Positions 47,732 through 56,520 of a DNA stretch of 64,000 nt are shown here, in pieces. Position 1 is the first letter of the stretch. Each line of letters starts with the position of its first letter. The translations under genes and the position numbers were made by a program. The notes under the pieces were generated by a model. It was not told where the DNA came from. It did not search any database and saw nothing but the letters and a program-made list of their open reading frames with translations. The stretch is taken from positions 186,001 to 250,000 of the forward strand of contig CAVTBM010000009.1 of assembly GCA_963732905.1 (NCBI GenBank). The letters are read 5' to 3'. Source of the DNA: DASQZK01 sp963732905 (GTDB lineage: Bacteria; Bacteroidota; Bacteroidia; Bacteroidales; GCA-2748055).

Positions 47732-48781
47732 ATGCGTATGAAAAACCATAACAACTTCATCCAATTCATCACCATCATCACTCTCTCGTTAAACGTTGCC
47801 AACCAGGCTAACGGTCAGACCGGACAGGAATCAACATTCCGGTCTCAACCCATTAGCGACAGTATTTTTATGGGTGACCCGTTCATGATCTACCATGACG
47901 GCTACTATTATCTTTATGGGACCACCTCTTCCGGTTCGGGGTTTAAGTGCTGGTCGGCGGTATATAGGGAGGATTCAGCCCACGGTGAAAGTGTGGATTT
48001 TGTGAACCTGAAATGGAAGGATGAGGGATTCGTCTATAAAAAAACGGGAGAGAGCTGGGGTAAAGGTAGTTACTGGGCACCGGAGGTGTATTTTTATAAG
48101 GGTTTATTTTATATGGCTTACAGTTGCGAGGGAAAAGATACTACCAAACGGATGCTCTTATGCCTGGCGAAAAGCAATTCTCCCACCGGACCTTTTACCG
48201 ATGTTTATGCTCCCTGGTTCGACCCCGGGTATTCATGCATCGATGCCCATATCTTTTTCGACGATGACGGTCAGATATACCTGTATTACGACAAGGTAGG
48301 CTATGAAGGTAAATGGCCTGACGGGCATTTGTTCGGTTATATATTTTGCAGGAAACTGAACCAGGACCTGATGCCGAAAAGTGATCCGGTATTTTGTTCG
48401 AAGGCAGAACAGCCCTGGGAACATCCCCTGAGCAACCGTTCCCGCTGCAACGAGGGTTGCTCCGTGATTAAACATGACGGTGTCTATTACATGACGTATT
48501 CGGCCAATCATTACCAGGACCCGTATTATGGTATCGGTTATTCCACAGCCACGTCACCTTTCGGACCATGGACCAAGTTTTCCGGTAACCCGTTGATTGG
48601 AATGGATGAAGAAGCCGGCATATACGGCCCGGGGCATAATAGTTTTGTATACTCTCCCGACAGTTCAGTCAGATATATCGTTTATCATACCCATATATCC
48701 AAAACCAATACCCAGAGAGAGGTGCGCGTTAGCCGGGTATATTTTGATAATGCCGGTAAATTAAAGGTTGAAGGATTGTGA
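47732..48781 (+). CDS. GH43 family glycosidase, exported
   Basis: From the ATG at 47732 this gives 349 residues with a signal peptide ending NQANGQ. An ATG 63 bases upstream is in frame but adds an unlikely extension. The five-bladed propeller shows the GH43 triad: Asp49 (MGDPFMIYHDG), Asp171 (CIDAHIFFDDDG) and Glu241 (CNEGCSVIKHDG), plus YWAPEVYFYKG. GH43 enzymes are arabinofuranosidases, arabinanases or xylosidases. Single-domain length and context fit trimming of arabinose or xylose from hemicellulose. It follows the GH116-like gene after a hairpin and converges with the genes at 48.8-51.7 kb. Confidence 0.9.
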   Translation: MRMKNHNNFIQFITIITLSLNVANQANGQTGQESTFRSQPISDSIFMGDPFMIYHDGYYYLYGTTSSGSGFKCWSAVYREDSAHGESVDFVNLKWKDEGFVYKKTGESWGKGSYWAPEVYFYKGLFYMAYSCEGKDTTKRMLLCLAKSNSPTGPFTDVYAPWFDPGYSCIDAHIFFDDDGQIYLYYDKVGYEGKWPDGHLFGYIFCRKLNQDLMPKSDPVFCSKAEQPWEHPLSNRSRCNEGCSVIKHDGVYYMTYSANHYQDPYYGIGYSTATSPFGPWTKFSGNPLIGMDEEAGIYGPGHNSFVYSPDSSVRYIVYHTHISKTNTQREVRVSRVYFDNAGKLKVEGL

Positions 48782-48790
48782 AACGGAGAT

Positions 48791-49015
48791 TCATTCTCTT
48801 TCAACCAAAAGGATCTTGATTTTTGAAGGATCCACAGAGCCATTCCCGAAATATTCCACAGTGACCTCGTCGGAACAGTCATTCTCATAAAGGTAGAAGG
48901 TAATTTGCAAATCGCAACTTTTTACTGGATCAATTGTGTTGAAGATCAGATTGTTACCTGCTGCGTTGAAACTGCCGACATTCCAGTTGACTGGCCCGTC
49001 GGGTGATATCGGCAT
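48791..49015 (-). pseudogene. Short frame, possible displaced C-terminal tail of the adjacent GH116-like gene
   Basis: A 74-codon frame (start ATG 49015) reads like genuine protein (GNNLIFNTIDPVKSCDLQITF). It is open further upstream to about residue GRTESKNRSGFTDSLAAEL before meeting a stop inside the end of the GH116-like gene. No other start codon lies in that extension. It could be a C-terminal domain cut off by a one-base shift near 49110, a remnant of a lost gene, or chance. No family recognised. Confidence 0.3.
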
Positions 49016-49079
49016 ATACCACAGGTCTCCGCTACGTTTAGCCTGCAGTGTGGTGTCCTGTCTAAGTTCAGCAGCCAGG

Positions 49080-51683
49080 CTATCGGTAAATCCGGATCTG
49101 TTTTTCGATTCCGTCCTTCCCGGTTACCATTACCTTTCTGTTTTTCAGATCACCGCTAAGCACTTTTACACGGTAGGTGTCATTCTCCTTTATGAAATGG
49201 CATGTCGCCCCTGGAATGGCAAAAAATACAGTATAGTTCTGATCAGGGATGCAGGGTTTAAAACGAATGATTTCCGGTCTGACTGAGAGTCCCAGCATAC
49301 CGTTGAGGATTGCCCAGGATGACATGGGGCGGGCATAGTGTCCCATAGCTTCAATATGATTGAAATACAATCCGGCTTTGCGATACCGTTCATCGACTGT
49401 TTTAATAACCTGAAGGGCTTCATTGTAAAAGCCTTCATAAAGGAGCAAGGAGGCAAAGGCAAGTTCCACGCCGCTCCAGGGGGTATTATCCTGGTCCCAC
49501 CACACGTTTTGCCTGATCTTGCCGTAAAAGGGCTCGCCGGGGTATGAACAGTTTTTCAGGATAAAGCCGTTCCTGAAATTTCGCTCCAGCACCACTTTCA
49601 GGATCTGATCCCTGCGTTCCTTTGGCACCTGTTCCCCCAATCCTGACTGGTGCATCAGCCACTGGCCAAAGATCTGGTCGGTCAGACAGCCTTCATTGAC
49701 ACCATGACCTTTAAGCTTGTCGGAGGAAAGGTTATAATATGATCCGTTCCAAAGCTCTTTTTCACGCACTTTTACAGCGATATTCAACAGTCTTTTAAAT
49801 TTATGCAGGGCGGCTTTATCATCCAGGTCTTCTGCACAGGCTATAAGTGAATAAAGCGAAGAGATCCAAAGTGACACGATGTACGCAGCCACACCGTACA
49901 TTGGCAGGTTATCGTAGGTGCAGCCGTTGTTCTGGGCGTAGATCTCGGGTACCTGGTCCCCGTCCTGGTCGAGTACATTCAGGCAGTATGCTACAGAACT
50001 GTTCAATGCCGGCCACATATCTTCAAGAAATTTACGATCGCCGGTCCAGAAGTAATGCCGGGTAATCATCAAAATCATATCCGAAGGCCAGTCGGAACGG
50101 TTCGATCCGATTTCTCCGCTGGGCCGCTGTCGTTGGACCATACCCCGTAGTGCCGATTCATAAAATTCAGGATACAGGGAAGCAAACAGCACTGAAGCAT
50201 AAATATTTACATCGGGATTCAGGCCGCCGTTGCGGGGTGTACGCCTGGCACCAAGCAACCCTCCGTCATCAGCTATGTAATATTTTCCGTCTTTATCCAG
50301 GAAGCTGTCGGTTACCATGGAATTCAAATGGGAATTAATCTGGTCAAGAATAAATCCGTCGATGGTGGAAGCATAAAAATCATTAAGAAATTTCCCGGTG
50401 GCCTTTCCCAGGTTATCCTGATCTTTTACCAGGTATTTTGCCACATCCAAATCAGAGCCAAAGAAATTCATGTAATAATGTCCGCATTTATCCAGCACCG
50501 GATTTTCAGTTCCTTTTTCAAGAAGATCAAATGCGTTGGCATTCCTGTATTGATTGGGAAAGTACCAGGTGAGCAGGAAGGTGGTCTTCAACGGCCTTTT
50601 ATCCAGAAGGTTGAAAGATGCAGCCAGAGTGCTGAAAAGGGCTTCTTCACCTTCACTTCCGCCGGCAGTTTTCTTGCCGGTATCCGGATCGGTTACATTT
50701 CTGCCGCTGGTTTCGGGCATCCATTCAGGCATAGGCTTCTTCAGACTCCCGGTTCCATTCGTATCGTCAATATTTGGAAGATTTTTATTATCCAGGGCTA
50801 CCTGGAAGAAAGGATGAAGTATTGCCCAGCCTGCATACCATGAAGCATCGGGCGATGTACAGCCAATGCCCATTTTTCCTGCCGTAGGATAACGGTCATC
50901 CATCTTTGCTGTCATGCTGATGAAGGTCAGATCCTGATCCTGTGAGATATCCGTTATAAAATATTTGTCGTTGGTGTGATACCCCACAAGGTTACGCTGT
51001 AGAGCTAAAATGGTAACATCAACATCTGCATTTTTATCCGGGATAATTTCAAAATTGAAATAAACCCCTGGCAGGGTCGAGTTTTTTACATCATGAGGGA
51101 TAAAGGGACTGAAAACTTCCATGGTCACTTTGAATGGCATGTCGGGATCGCTGAACTCCAGCCATGTATATGGAAATTTTGCTTTATAACGGATATTTTC
51201 CACCGGGGTCATCCAGGGGAAAATATAGGTGATATCGTAAATACCGGAACCGGGAACCTCTAAATGATCGATGAGGCGGAGAAGTTTCATTTGCGGATCC
51301 TGTCCTTTCACCTGGTAACGGACGATAAACCTGAGGTAGTCATCCTGTCGGTTTATGTCGTAGCCGTTGGGAATATGTCCTTTGATAACGGCAGGAGGGG
51401 CGATACCCCTGGGAAGGTTATTGAAGAGTGACCAGTTATAGAACTGCCCGTCTTTTCGTAGTTCAATGCCGCCCGTTCCGATACCTCCATGACATATGCC
51501 GCTGCGTACACGGTTTGGTCCGGAATATACCTCAAAATCGGGGACAGTGGCAGCGCTGTCCTTTAAATGCGATTCCTGATTTTCACCGGGAGGCAATCCA
51601 GCCTGGTCACGAAAGGTCACAGGAATGAAGGCCCCGGCAGCGGCGGCCCCAAAGCCGCTTTTTAGGAAATACCGTCTTTTCAT
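49080..51683 (-). CDS. GH116-like (DUF608) protein with Tat signal
   Basis: This 867-residue protein begins with a twin-arginine signal (KRRYFLKSGFGAAAAGAF), so it is exported folded. An N-terminal beta domain (about 55-340, SGICHGGIGTGGIELRKDG) precedes an (alpha/alpha)6 DUF608 domain (about 420-830). That domain shows SNRSDWPSDMILMITRHYFWTGD split over two motifs, NGCTYDNLPMYGV and the acidic LTDQIFGQW segment that matches the GH116 general-acid region. It is a distant paralogue of the lipoprotein at 44920-47502. Being on the opposite strand from the GH172/GH116/GH43 run, it has its own promoter near 51690-51860. The exact activity cannot be read. Confidence 0.8.
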   Translation of the reverse strand: MKRRYFLKSGFGAAAAGAFIPVTFRDQAGLPPGENQESHLKDSAATVPDFEVYSGPNRVRSGICHGGIGTGGIELRKDGQFYNWSLFNNLPRGIAPPAVIKGHIPNGYDINRQDDYLRFIVRYQVKGQDPQMKLLRLIDHLEVPGSGIYDITYIFPWMTPVENIRYKAKFPYTWLEFSDPDMPFKVTMEVFSPFIPHDVKNSTLPGVYFNFEIIPDKNADVDVTILALQRNLVGYHTNDKYFITDISQDQDLTFISMTAKMDDRYPTAGKMGIGCTSPDASWYAGWAILHPFFQVALDNKNLPNIDDTNGTGSLKKPMPEWMPETSGRNVTDPDTGKKTAGGSEGEEALFSTLAASFNLLDKRPLKTTFLLTWYFPNQYRNANAFDLLEKGTENPVLDKCGHYYMNFFGSDLDVAKYLVKDQDNLGKATGKFLNDFYASTIDGFILDQINSHLNSMVTDSFLDKDGKYYIADDGGLLGARRTPRNGGLNPDVNIYASVLFASLYPEFYESALRGMVQRQRPSGEIGSNRSDWPSDMILMITRHYFWTGDRKFLEDMWPALNSSVAYCLNVLDQDGDQVPEIYAQNNGCTYDNLPMYGVAAYIVSLWISSLYSLIACAEDLDDKAALHKFKRLLNIAVKVREKELWNGSYYNLSSDKLKGHGVNEGCLTDQIFGQWLMHQSGLGEQVPKERRDQILKVVLERNFRNGFILKNCSYPGEPFYGKIRQNVWWDQDNTPWSGVELAFASLLLYEGFYNEALQVIKTVDERYRKAGLYFNHIEAMGHYARPMSSWAILNGMLGLSVRPEIIRFKPCIPDQNYTVFFAIPGATCHFIKENDTYRVKVLSGDLKNRKVMVTGKDGIEKQIRIYR

Positions 51684-51866
51684 ACGTTGGTTGGTTAAGT
51701 GGGTATCAAGATAAGGTTTTTGTTTTTTCCTGACAATACCCGCTTCTGATACTCACTGTTACCGGCTTCAATCTGAGGGAATAAATCTGCAAAACCTTGA
51801 TTTTTTCAGGATTAATGAGGAACTTGCCTGTCTGTTCCTATTCCAAAGAATCTAATACTACTCGAC

Positions 51867-52049
51867 ATGGCAAATAACGCTAAAACAAATGCTCCCTCAG
51901 GCGCCATTTACGGACTTGGTTTAATTGGTGCGGCTATCTATTACATATCCGCTTCCACAACATTCTGGATGGGTGTTATAGGTATCCTCAAATCCCTGGT
52001 CTGGCCGGCTTTTCTGGTGTATGAGCTTCTGAAGCACTTCGGGGCATAG
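51867..52049 (+). CDS. Small conserved-type membrane protein, 60 residues
   Basis: The sequence MANNAKTNAPSGAIYGLGLI opens a 60-residue protein with a short hydrophilic start and two hydrophobic segments (about 13-28 and 33-54), ending LVYELLKHFGA. The arrangement of Gly-Leu-Gly-rich helix, FWMG turn and W-P-A-F-LVYELL helix is one I associate with a small membrane protein found in many bacteria without a known function. It has its own promoter space on both sides and is not nested in another gene. A real gene is likely; the role is unknown. Confidence 0.7.
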   Translation: MANNAKTNAPSGAIYGLGLIGAAIYYISASTTFWMGVIGILKSLVWPAFLVYELLKHFGA

Positions 52050-52684
52050 GATTCCCACGGCACCTTATCCTTCTGTTTCTTTTTCTTACCTGACTGCTTT
52101 TATGTTTCCGGACTCTTCGGGTTCCGGTCGTCCGGAAGAGATTTGTATTTCATGAACCATCCTTCCACACAGAGATTTGCTTTCCTTTTTGCTATTTCCT
52201 TTAACCGGATCTTCCTCCAATCAGCACTCAAAACTACGGTTTCGAGCAATCAGAGCAATCCTGGCTGTAATATTTACAGCCGATTGGTTACGGGGAGTAT
52301 TCTGCCAGACCACCAGGTTCTATGACGTGTCACACAGGGTATGATAGTTATTTGGGGAGATTCAGGGGAAAATATCAAAATAAATTCTGAATATGGAATT
52401 GCCAGGCCTTCGCAGAATGCGCCTTGCAGACGCATGTGTTGTAAAATACAGCATATGATGTAAAATACACCACCCCATGTAAAAATCAGGTAATCAAATA
52501 TATAAGGTATAGCGCCAGGTTGAGTTGTATAAAAATACAACAGTATAACCGGAGACCTGACCTTAACGGATTTATGTAAGTAATTGTATATCATGTCAAT
52601 AAACCAGGATGGCATCTGGTTTGATAGATGTATTTGCAGCGATTGAATAAGATTTCCCATCGATAAACCTTGAAAAACTGAAAT
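52050..52684. other. Upstream region of the redox operon
   Basis: About 635 bases with no convincing gene (a 60-codon frame at 52143 has no coding character). It becomes AT-rich after 52430, where the inverted-repeat cluster is listed separately. I searched by eye for a sigma-54 element (GG-N10-GC) because an NtrC-type regulator is encoded downstream, and found none with correct spacing. Confidence 0.5.
52438..52541. promoter_or_regulatory. Three related TGTA-AAA-TACA inverted repeats, candidate operators
   Basis: GTTGTA-AAA-TACAGC (52438-52452), GATGTA-AAA-TACACC (52457-52471) and GTTGTAT-AAAA-ATACAAC (52524-52541, perfect 7-bp arms) share the core TGTA...TACA. They lie 145-250 bases before the first gene of the redox operon. 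The first two are centred 19 bases apart. The dyad pattern resembles sites of CRP/FNR-type dimers, but the regulator is not identified. Confidence 0.5.
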
Positions 52685-54358
52685 ATGAAATCACTACTGA
52701 AATTATTTGGATCACTGACAATGCTTGTGAGCATGGCTGTTCCCGCCTCTGCGTTACCCTCAGGAGATACTCCTGTTGACGGATCTCCGGTAAAGATATG
52801 GAGCAGCCCGGAACTGGAAGCTGTGAGCACAGACTGGATCAACGGCTTCTCCCTGCTTCACCCTGATAAGGCTGTTTCGTTTGAAACAGCGGGAAGTCTG
52901 GATGAGTTTATCAAGAATTCAGAAGCCATTGGCCTGATCAGAGGTAAAGACTTAAAAAAAGCGAACATTCCCGAAGCCTGGAAAATACCGGTTGGCAGGG
53001 AAGTCATCGTAGCCGTCATGAATGCTGGAAATCCTTTCAGAAAGGAGATTGAGGCATGCGGGTTATCTGCCGCTGATCTGGCATCGGTCTTTACCAACAC
53101 CGCCGCTCATGGAAGGGGTGTATTCACTAAAAACGACAAAGCAGTACCTGTTGCACTTTACATACCTGATGACGAACAGATACAGTCCTACCTTGCTGAT
53201 TTTACACAGACCGGACCGGCTGGTATTTCCTTTGTTCAAACCGGGGCCCCGAAAGATCTGCCTGGCAGGATCATGAATGACAAATCAGGTGTGGGCTTCT
53301 GCCGTCTGGCCGACCTGCAGGGATTTAAAGGAAGTACTTCAGACCAGGGCCTGGTATTTGTTCCCCTGGATATCAACGGCAATAACAGGCTCGATCCCTT
53401 TGAAGATATGTATAGCAGTACCGATGAGTTGATCAGGGGAGTCTGGATCGGGAAATATCCGAGGGCTCTTTACAGCCGTATTTATGCTGTTTCGGGAACC
53501 GAACCCGCTGGGGACGCTTCCCTGTTCGTAAGCTGGATTTTGTTTGAAGGCCAGTCGTATCTTGCCATGAACGGTTTCACCATGCTTACTGCAAGTGAAA
53601 GTCAATCAGGTCTTAAATACCTTATTTCGCCCGTTATTACGGCCTCTGAGGCTCAGAGTCACTCCCCCGTCATGGCCGCAATACTGTCCGTTTCCATCGT
53701 GATCCTGGCCGGAATTCTGATTCTTTTTGTGCTGGTCAGGATATTCAGGGAACGTACACCCGGTGAAGGCCCGGAGGGAATTCATCTGAAAACGGTTTTC
53801 AGGGAAAGCTCTGTTACCGCTCCTCGCGGCTTATTTTTCGACAGATCGCATACATGGGCTTTCATGCAGAAGGATGGCCGTGTTCTGACCGGCATCGACG
53901 ATTTTCTGCCCCGGGTCACCGGAACTGTCACACGGGTAAAAATGAGAGGGTCTGGAGATGTAGTAAGAAAAGGTGAGGTGTTTTTTTCCCTCATTCAGAA
54001 TGGGAAACAGCTCGATATCCTGTCACCTGTGTCCGGCACCATCGTTGAACAAAATCAGCGGCTGCTTTCCAACGCATCCCTGATCAACACTGATCCGCTG
54101 CAGGGTGGATGGGTATACAGAATTGAACCCATCAACTGGATTAAAGAGATACGTTCTTACCTGATGGGTCAAAATTACTCTGACTGGATAAATACAGAAT
54201 TTACCAGGCTGAAGGATTTCCTGGGATCCGTTTTAAAATCAGGTATGTCCGAACCGGTGCTTCAGGAGGGGGGTGAAATGAAAAACGCCGTGCTGGAAAG
54301 TCTTGGACCGGATGTATGGGAAGAATTTCAGACTGGATTTATCAATCTTTCCAGGTAG
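52685..54358 (+). CDS. PstS-like periplasmic domain fused through a membrane helix to a GcvH-like domain
   Basis: This 557-residue protein starts with a signal peptide (about 1-23). Residues 35-315 look like a phosphate-type periplasmic binding protein fold (DEFIKNSEAIGLIRG, EVIVAVMNAGNPF, SGVGFCRLADLQG) and include a Ca-loop-like DINGNNRLDPFE. A membrane helix spans 328-352, followed by basic residues that place the rest in the cytoplasm. Residues 380-485 match the H protein of glycine cleavage (RSHTWAF, GIDDFLPRVTG, SPVSGTIVE, GGWVYRIEP). Lys441 sits near the lipoyl-lysine position but one residue closer to the SPVSG motif. The tail (PVLQEGGE...VWEEFQ) is shared with the protein at 56521-57234. 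It heads a redox operon. I know no characterised protein with this fusion. Confidence 0.78.
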   Translation: MKSLLKLFGSLTMLVSMAVPASALPSGDTPVDGSPVKIWSSPELEAVSTDWINGFSLLHPDKAVSFETAGSLDEFIKNSEAIGLIRGKDLKKANIPEAWKIPVGREVIVAVMNAGNPFRKEIEACGLSAADLASVFTNTAAHGRGVFTKNDKAVPVALYIPDDEQIQSYLADFTQTGPAGISFVQTGAPKDLPGRIMNDKSGVGFCRLADLQGFKGSTSDQGLVFVPLDINGNNRLDPFEDMYSSTDELIRGVWIGKYPRALYSRIYAVSGTEPAGDASLFVSWILFEGQSYLAMNGFTMLTASESQSGLKYLISPVITASEAQSHSPVMAAILSVSIVILAGILILFVLVRIFRERTPGEGPEGIHLKTVFRESSVTAPRGLFFDRSHTWAFMQKDGRVLTGIDDFLPRVTGTVTRVKMRGSGDVVRKGEVFFSLIQNGKQLDILSPVSGTIVEQNQRLLSNASLINTDPLQGGWVYRIEPINWIKEIRSYLMGQNYSDWINTEFTRLKDFLGSVLKSGMSEPVLQEGGEMKNAVLESLGPDVWEEFQTGFINLSR

Positions 54359-54405
54359 TTACTGATGCAGAACCTAAACTTAATAACCAACTAATACTTC
54401 TAGAA

Positions 54406-55278
54406 ATGGGAATTAATCGAAGAACCTTTTTTAAAGTACTCGGTGTGACAGGCGTGTCATTGGGTCTGGGTGAAAAGCCCGGCCATGCAAATACCACGGG
54501 TGATGATAAGGAGTTTTTTGCGATATTATATGATTCCACCCGTTGTGGCGGTTGCCAGACCTGTGAATTCGTATGTGCCTGGGAACACGGTTTACCCGAA
54601 CCGGCCAAAGATGACCTGCCTGTTGTGGGTACTGTCCGTAAAACCAATGAGAACAGGCGGACCGTTATAAACGCTTATCAGACTACAAAAGGGGAGATGT
54701 ACGCTAAAAGGCAGTGCATGCAGTGCAGTCAGCCGGCCTGTGCATCGGCCTGTCTTACGGAAGCTATGCATAAGACGGTTGAGGGTCCGGTGATCTGGAG
54801 AGGGGACAAATGCATGGGTTGCCGTTACTGCATGGTATCGTGTCCTTTCGAGATGCCGAAATTCGAATACAACAGCCCCAATCCGAAAATCGAAAAATGC
54901 GATATGTGTTTCTCCAGGCTTGGTAAAGGTGAGGTACCTGCCTGTGTGGAAAACTGTCCGGCTGAGGCCCTCGCTTTTGGTACCCGCAGGGAGATGATAG
55001 CGGAAGCACGTAAAAGGATCAATGATGATCCGGATATGTACTATGATTATATCTATGGTGAAAATGAAGCCGGCGGTACGGGATACCTTTATCTCTCGGC
55101 GGTACCGTTCGAAGAACTCGGTTTCAATACGGGACTGCAGAAAAGTTCTTATCCCGAACTGACCAAAGGATTCCTGTACAGCGTGCCATCCATATTTGTC
55201 CTGTGGCCTGCTTTATTACTGGGCATACATAATTCAACCAAAAACAACCAACCCAATACGGATACCAGCCATGAATAA
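54406..55278 (+). CDS. Tat-exported four-cluster ferredoxin subunit (DmsB/NrfC/HybA type)
   Basis: The ATG at 54406 gives 290 residues starting MGINRRTFFK, a twin-arginine signal. An in-frame upstream ATG would bury it. Sixteen cysteines form four [4Fe-4S] motifs: CGGCQTCEFVC, CMQCSQPACASAC, CMGCRYCMVSC, and CDMC with its distant partner CVENC. A hydrophobic C-terminal segment (about 260-278) suggests a membrane anchor as in HybA. It should be a periplasmic electron carrier partnering the NrfD/HybB-like subunit. The stop overlaps that gene by 8 bases (ATGAATAA). No molybdopterin or hydrogenase catalytic gene is nearby. Confidence 0.92.
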   Translation: MGINRRTFFKVLGVTGVSLGLGEKPGHANTTGDDKEFFAILYDSTRCGGCQTCEFVCAWEHGLPEPAKDDLPVVGTVRKTNENRRTVINAYQTTKGEMYAKRQCMQCSQPACASACLTEAMHKTVEGPVIWRGDKCMGCRYCMVSCPFEMPKFEYNSPNPKIEKCDMCFSRLGKGEVPACVENCPAEALAFGTRREMIAEARKRINDDPDMYYDYIYGENEAGGTGYLYLSAVPFEELGFNTGLQKSSYPELTKGFLYSVPSIFVLWPALLLGIHNSTKNNQPNTDTSHE

Positions 55279-56497
55279 TACAGATTACAGCCTTTCACGT
55301 ACCAGGAACGGACAACCGCTTTGGAGATTCCTGGTCTCGGAATTCAAACCCAGGGGAAAATTTCTGACCCCGTTTAATCTTATTACCCTTCCGGTTATTA
55401 TTTTAGGCATCATCCTTATTGTCATTCGTTTTGCAAAGGGACTCGGGTCCATTACCAACCTGACACAGGAAGTGCCCTGGGGTCTGTGGATCGGTTTTGA
55501 TGTAGTCACAGGGGTGGCTTTTGCCGGTGGGGCTTATGTCATCACGTTCATTGTCTATATTCTGAATAATAAACAGTACGAATCCATTGTACGGGTAACA
55601 GTGCTGAACGGATTCCTGGCTTACCTTTTCTATGCCGGAGCATTGCTGCTGGACCTGGGAAGACCATGGAACGTGATCAACCCGATCATCGGGAATAATT
55701 TCGGAGTCAGCTCCGTACTTTTCCTCGTCGCCTGGCATTTTCTTCTGTATATGACTGCTGAACTCATCGAGTTTTCGCCGGCCATTGCCGAATGGATCGG
55801 GGCAAAACGGGCAAGAAATATTCTCTCGGGCATGACCCTGGCTGCCGTGATTTTTGGCATCACCCTGTCAACCCTTCACCAGTCGGGGCTGGGAGCCCTT
55901 TACCTGATGGCTAAGGAAAAAATTCATCCCTTATGGTATTCTGAATTTATTCCGGTGCTCTTTTTGGTTTCCAGCATTTTTGCCGGATTGTCCATGGTCA
56001 TTTTTGAAGGTTCTATAAGTCACCGTGTCTTCTTTGATCAGATAAGTCCTGAAAATCGCAGGAAACATAAGGGCATTCTGCATGGATTAGCTAAAATCTG
56101 CGGCTTTACGATGTTCGCCTATTTCTTCCTGCAGATATTGGTCTTTGTACATGGTAAACACTGGGATCTGCTGAATACACCCATGGGATACTGGTACCTT
56201 ACCGAAATGCTGGGTTTTGTATTACTGCCTATGCTCCTTTTCTTCTACAGTTACCGGAGCGGGAATATTTTTACCGTAAGGCTGGCTGCAATCGTGACCA
56301 TGATCGGGATCATCATCAACCGGGCCAATGTAACAATTATAGGCTTCCACTGGGATGCCTCCCCTCATTATGTTCCGTCTTGGATGGAATTTGTGGTCAC
56401 ACTTACAGTTCTTTTTGTTGAAATCTGGATTTTCAGATGGGTCGTTAACCGGCTGCCCGTGCTCAGAGAAGCTTCGCTGCCGGAGGATGATGAATAA
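55271..56497 (+). CDS. NrfD/HybB-like quinone-interacting membrane subunit
   Basis: The ATG at 55271 gives 408 residues with nine or ten membrane helices across the length. The architecture is that of HybB in the NrfD family (WGLWIGFDVVTGVAFAGGAY; LLDLGRPWNVINPI; TLSTLHQSGLGALYLM; NRANVTIIGFHW). It contains no haem-coordinating motif. The family exchanges electrons between a periplasmic ferredoxin-type subunit and membrane quinone. The start overlaps the ferredoxin stop, so the two subunits are translationally coupled. Confidence 0.92.
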   Translation: MNNTDYSLSRTRNGQPLWRFLVSEFKPRGKFLTPFNLITLPVIILGIILIVIRFAKGLGSITNLTQEVPWGLWIGFDVVTGVAFAGGAYVITFIVYILNNKQYESIVRVTVLNGFLAYLFYAGALLLDLGRPWNVINPIIGNNFGVSSVLFLVAWHFLLYMTAELIEFSPAIAEWIGAKRARNILSGMTLAAVIFGITLSTLHQSGLGALYLMAKEKIHPLWYSEFIPVLFLVSSIFAGLSMVIFEGSISHRVFFDQISPENRRKHKGILHGLAKICGFTMFAYFFLQILVFVHGKHWDLLNTPMGYWYLTEMLGFVLLPMLLFFYSYRSGNIFTVRLAAIVTMIGIIINRANVTIIGFHWDASPHYVPSWMEFVVTLTVLFVEIWIFRWVVNRLPVLREASLPEDDE

Positions 56498-56520
56498 TGT
56501 AACTTAAAAATACAAGCATT

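Noticed and set aside
49080..51683. Annotation of the Tat-exported GH116-like protein as a secreted lipoprotein
   Set aside because: There is no cysteine at the end of the signal region. The KRRYFLKSG segment is a clear twin-arginine signal.
52143..52325. 60-codon frame between the small membrane protein and the redox operon
   Set aside because: The composition is not protein-like, there is no family resemblance and no convincing start context.
52600..52640. Sigma-54 promoter upstream of the redox operon
   Set aside because: GG and GC dinucleotides are present (TGGCATC, TTTGCA), but no pair has the required 10-base spacing.
54316..54405. Upstream start for the ferredoxin subunit
   Set aside because: It would overlap the preceding gene by 43 bases and place 30 residues before the twin-arginine signal, which must be near the N-terminus.
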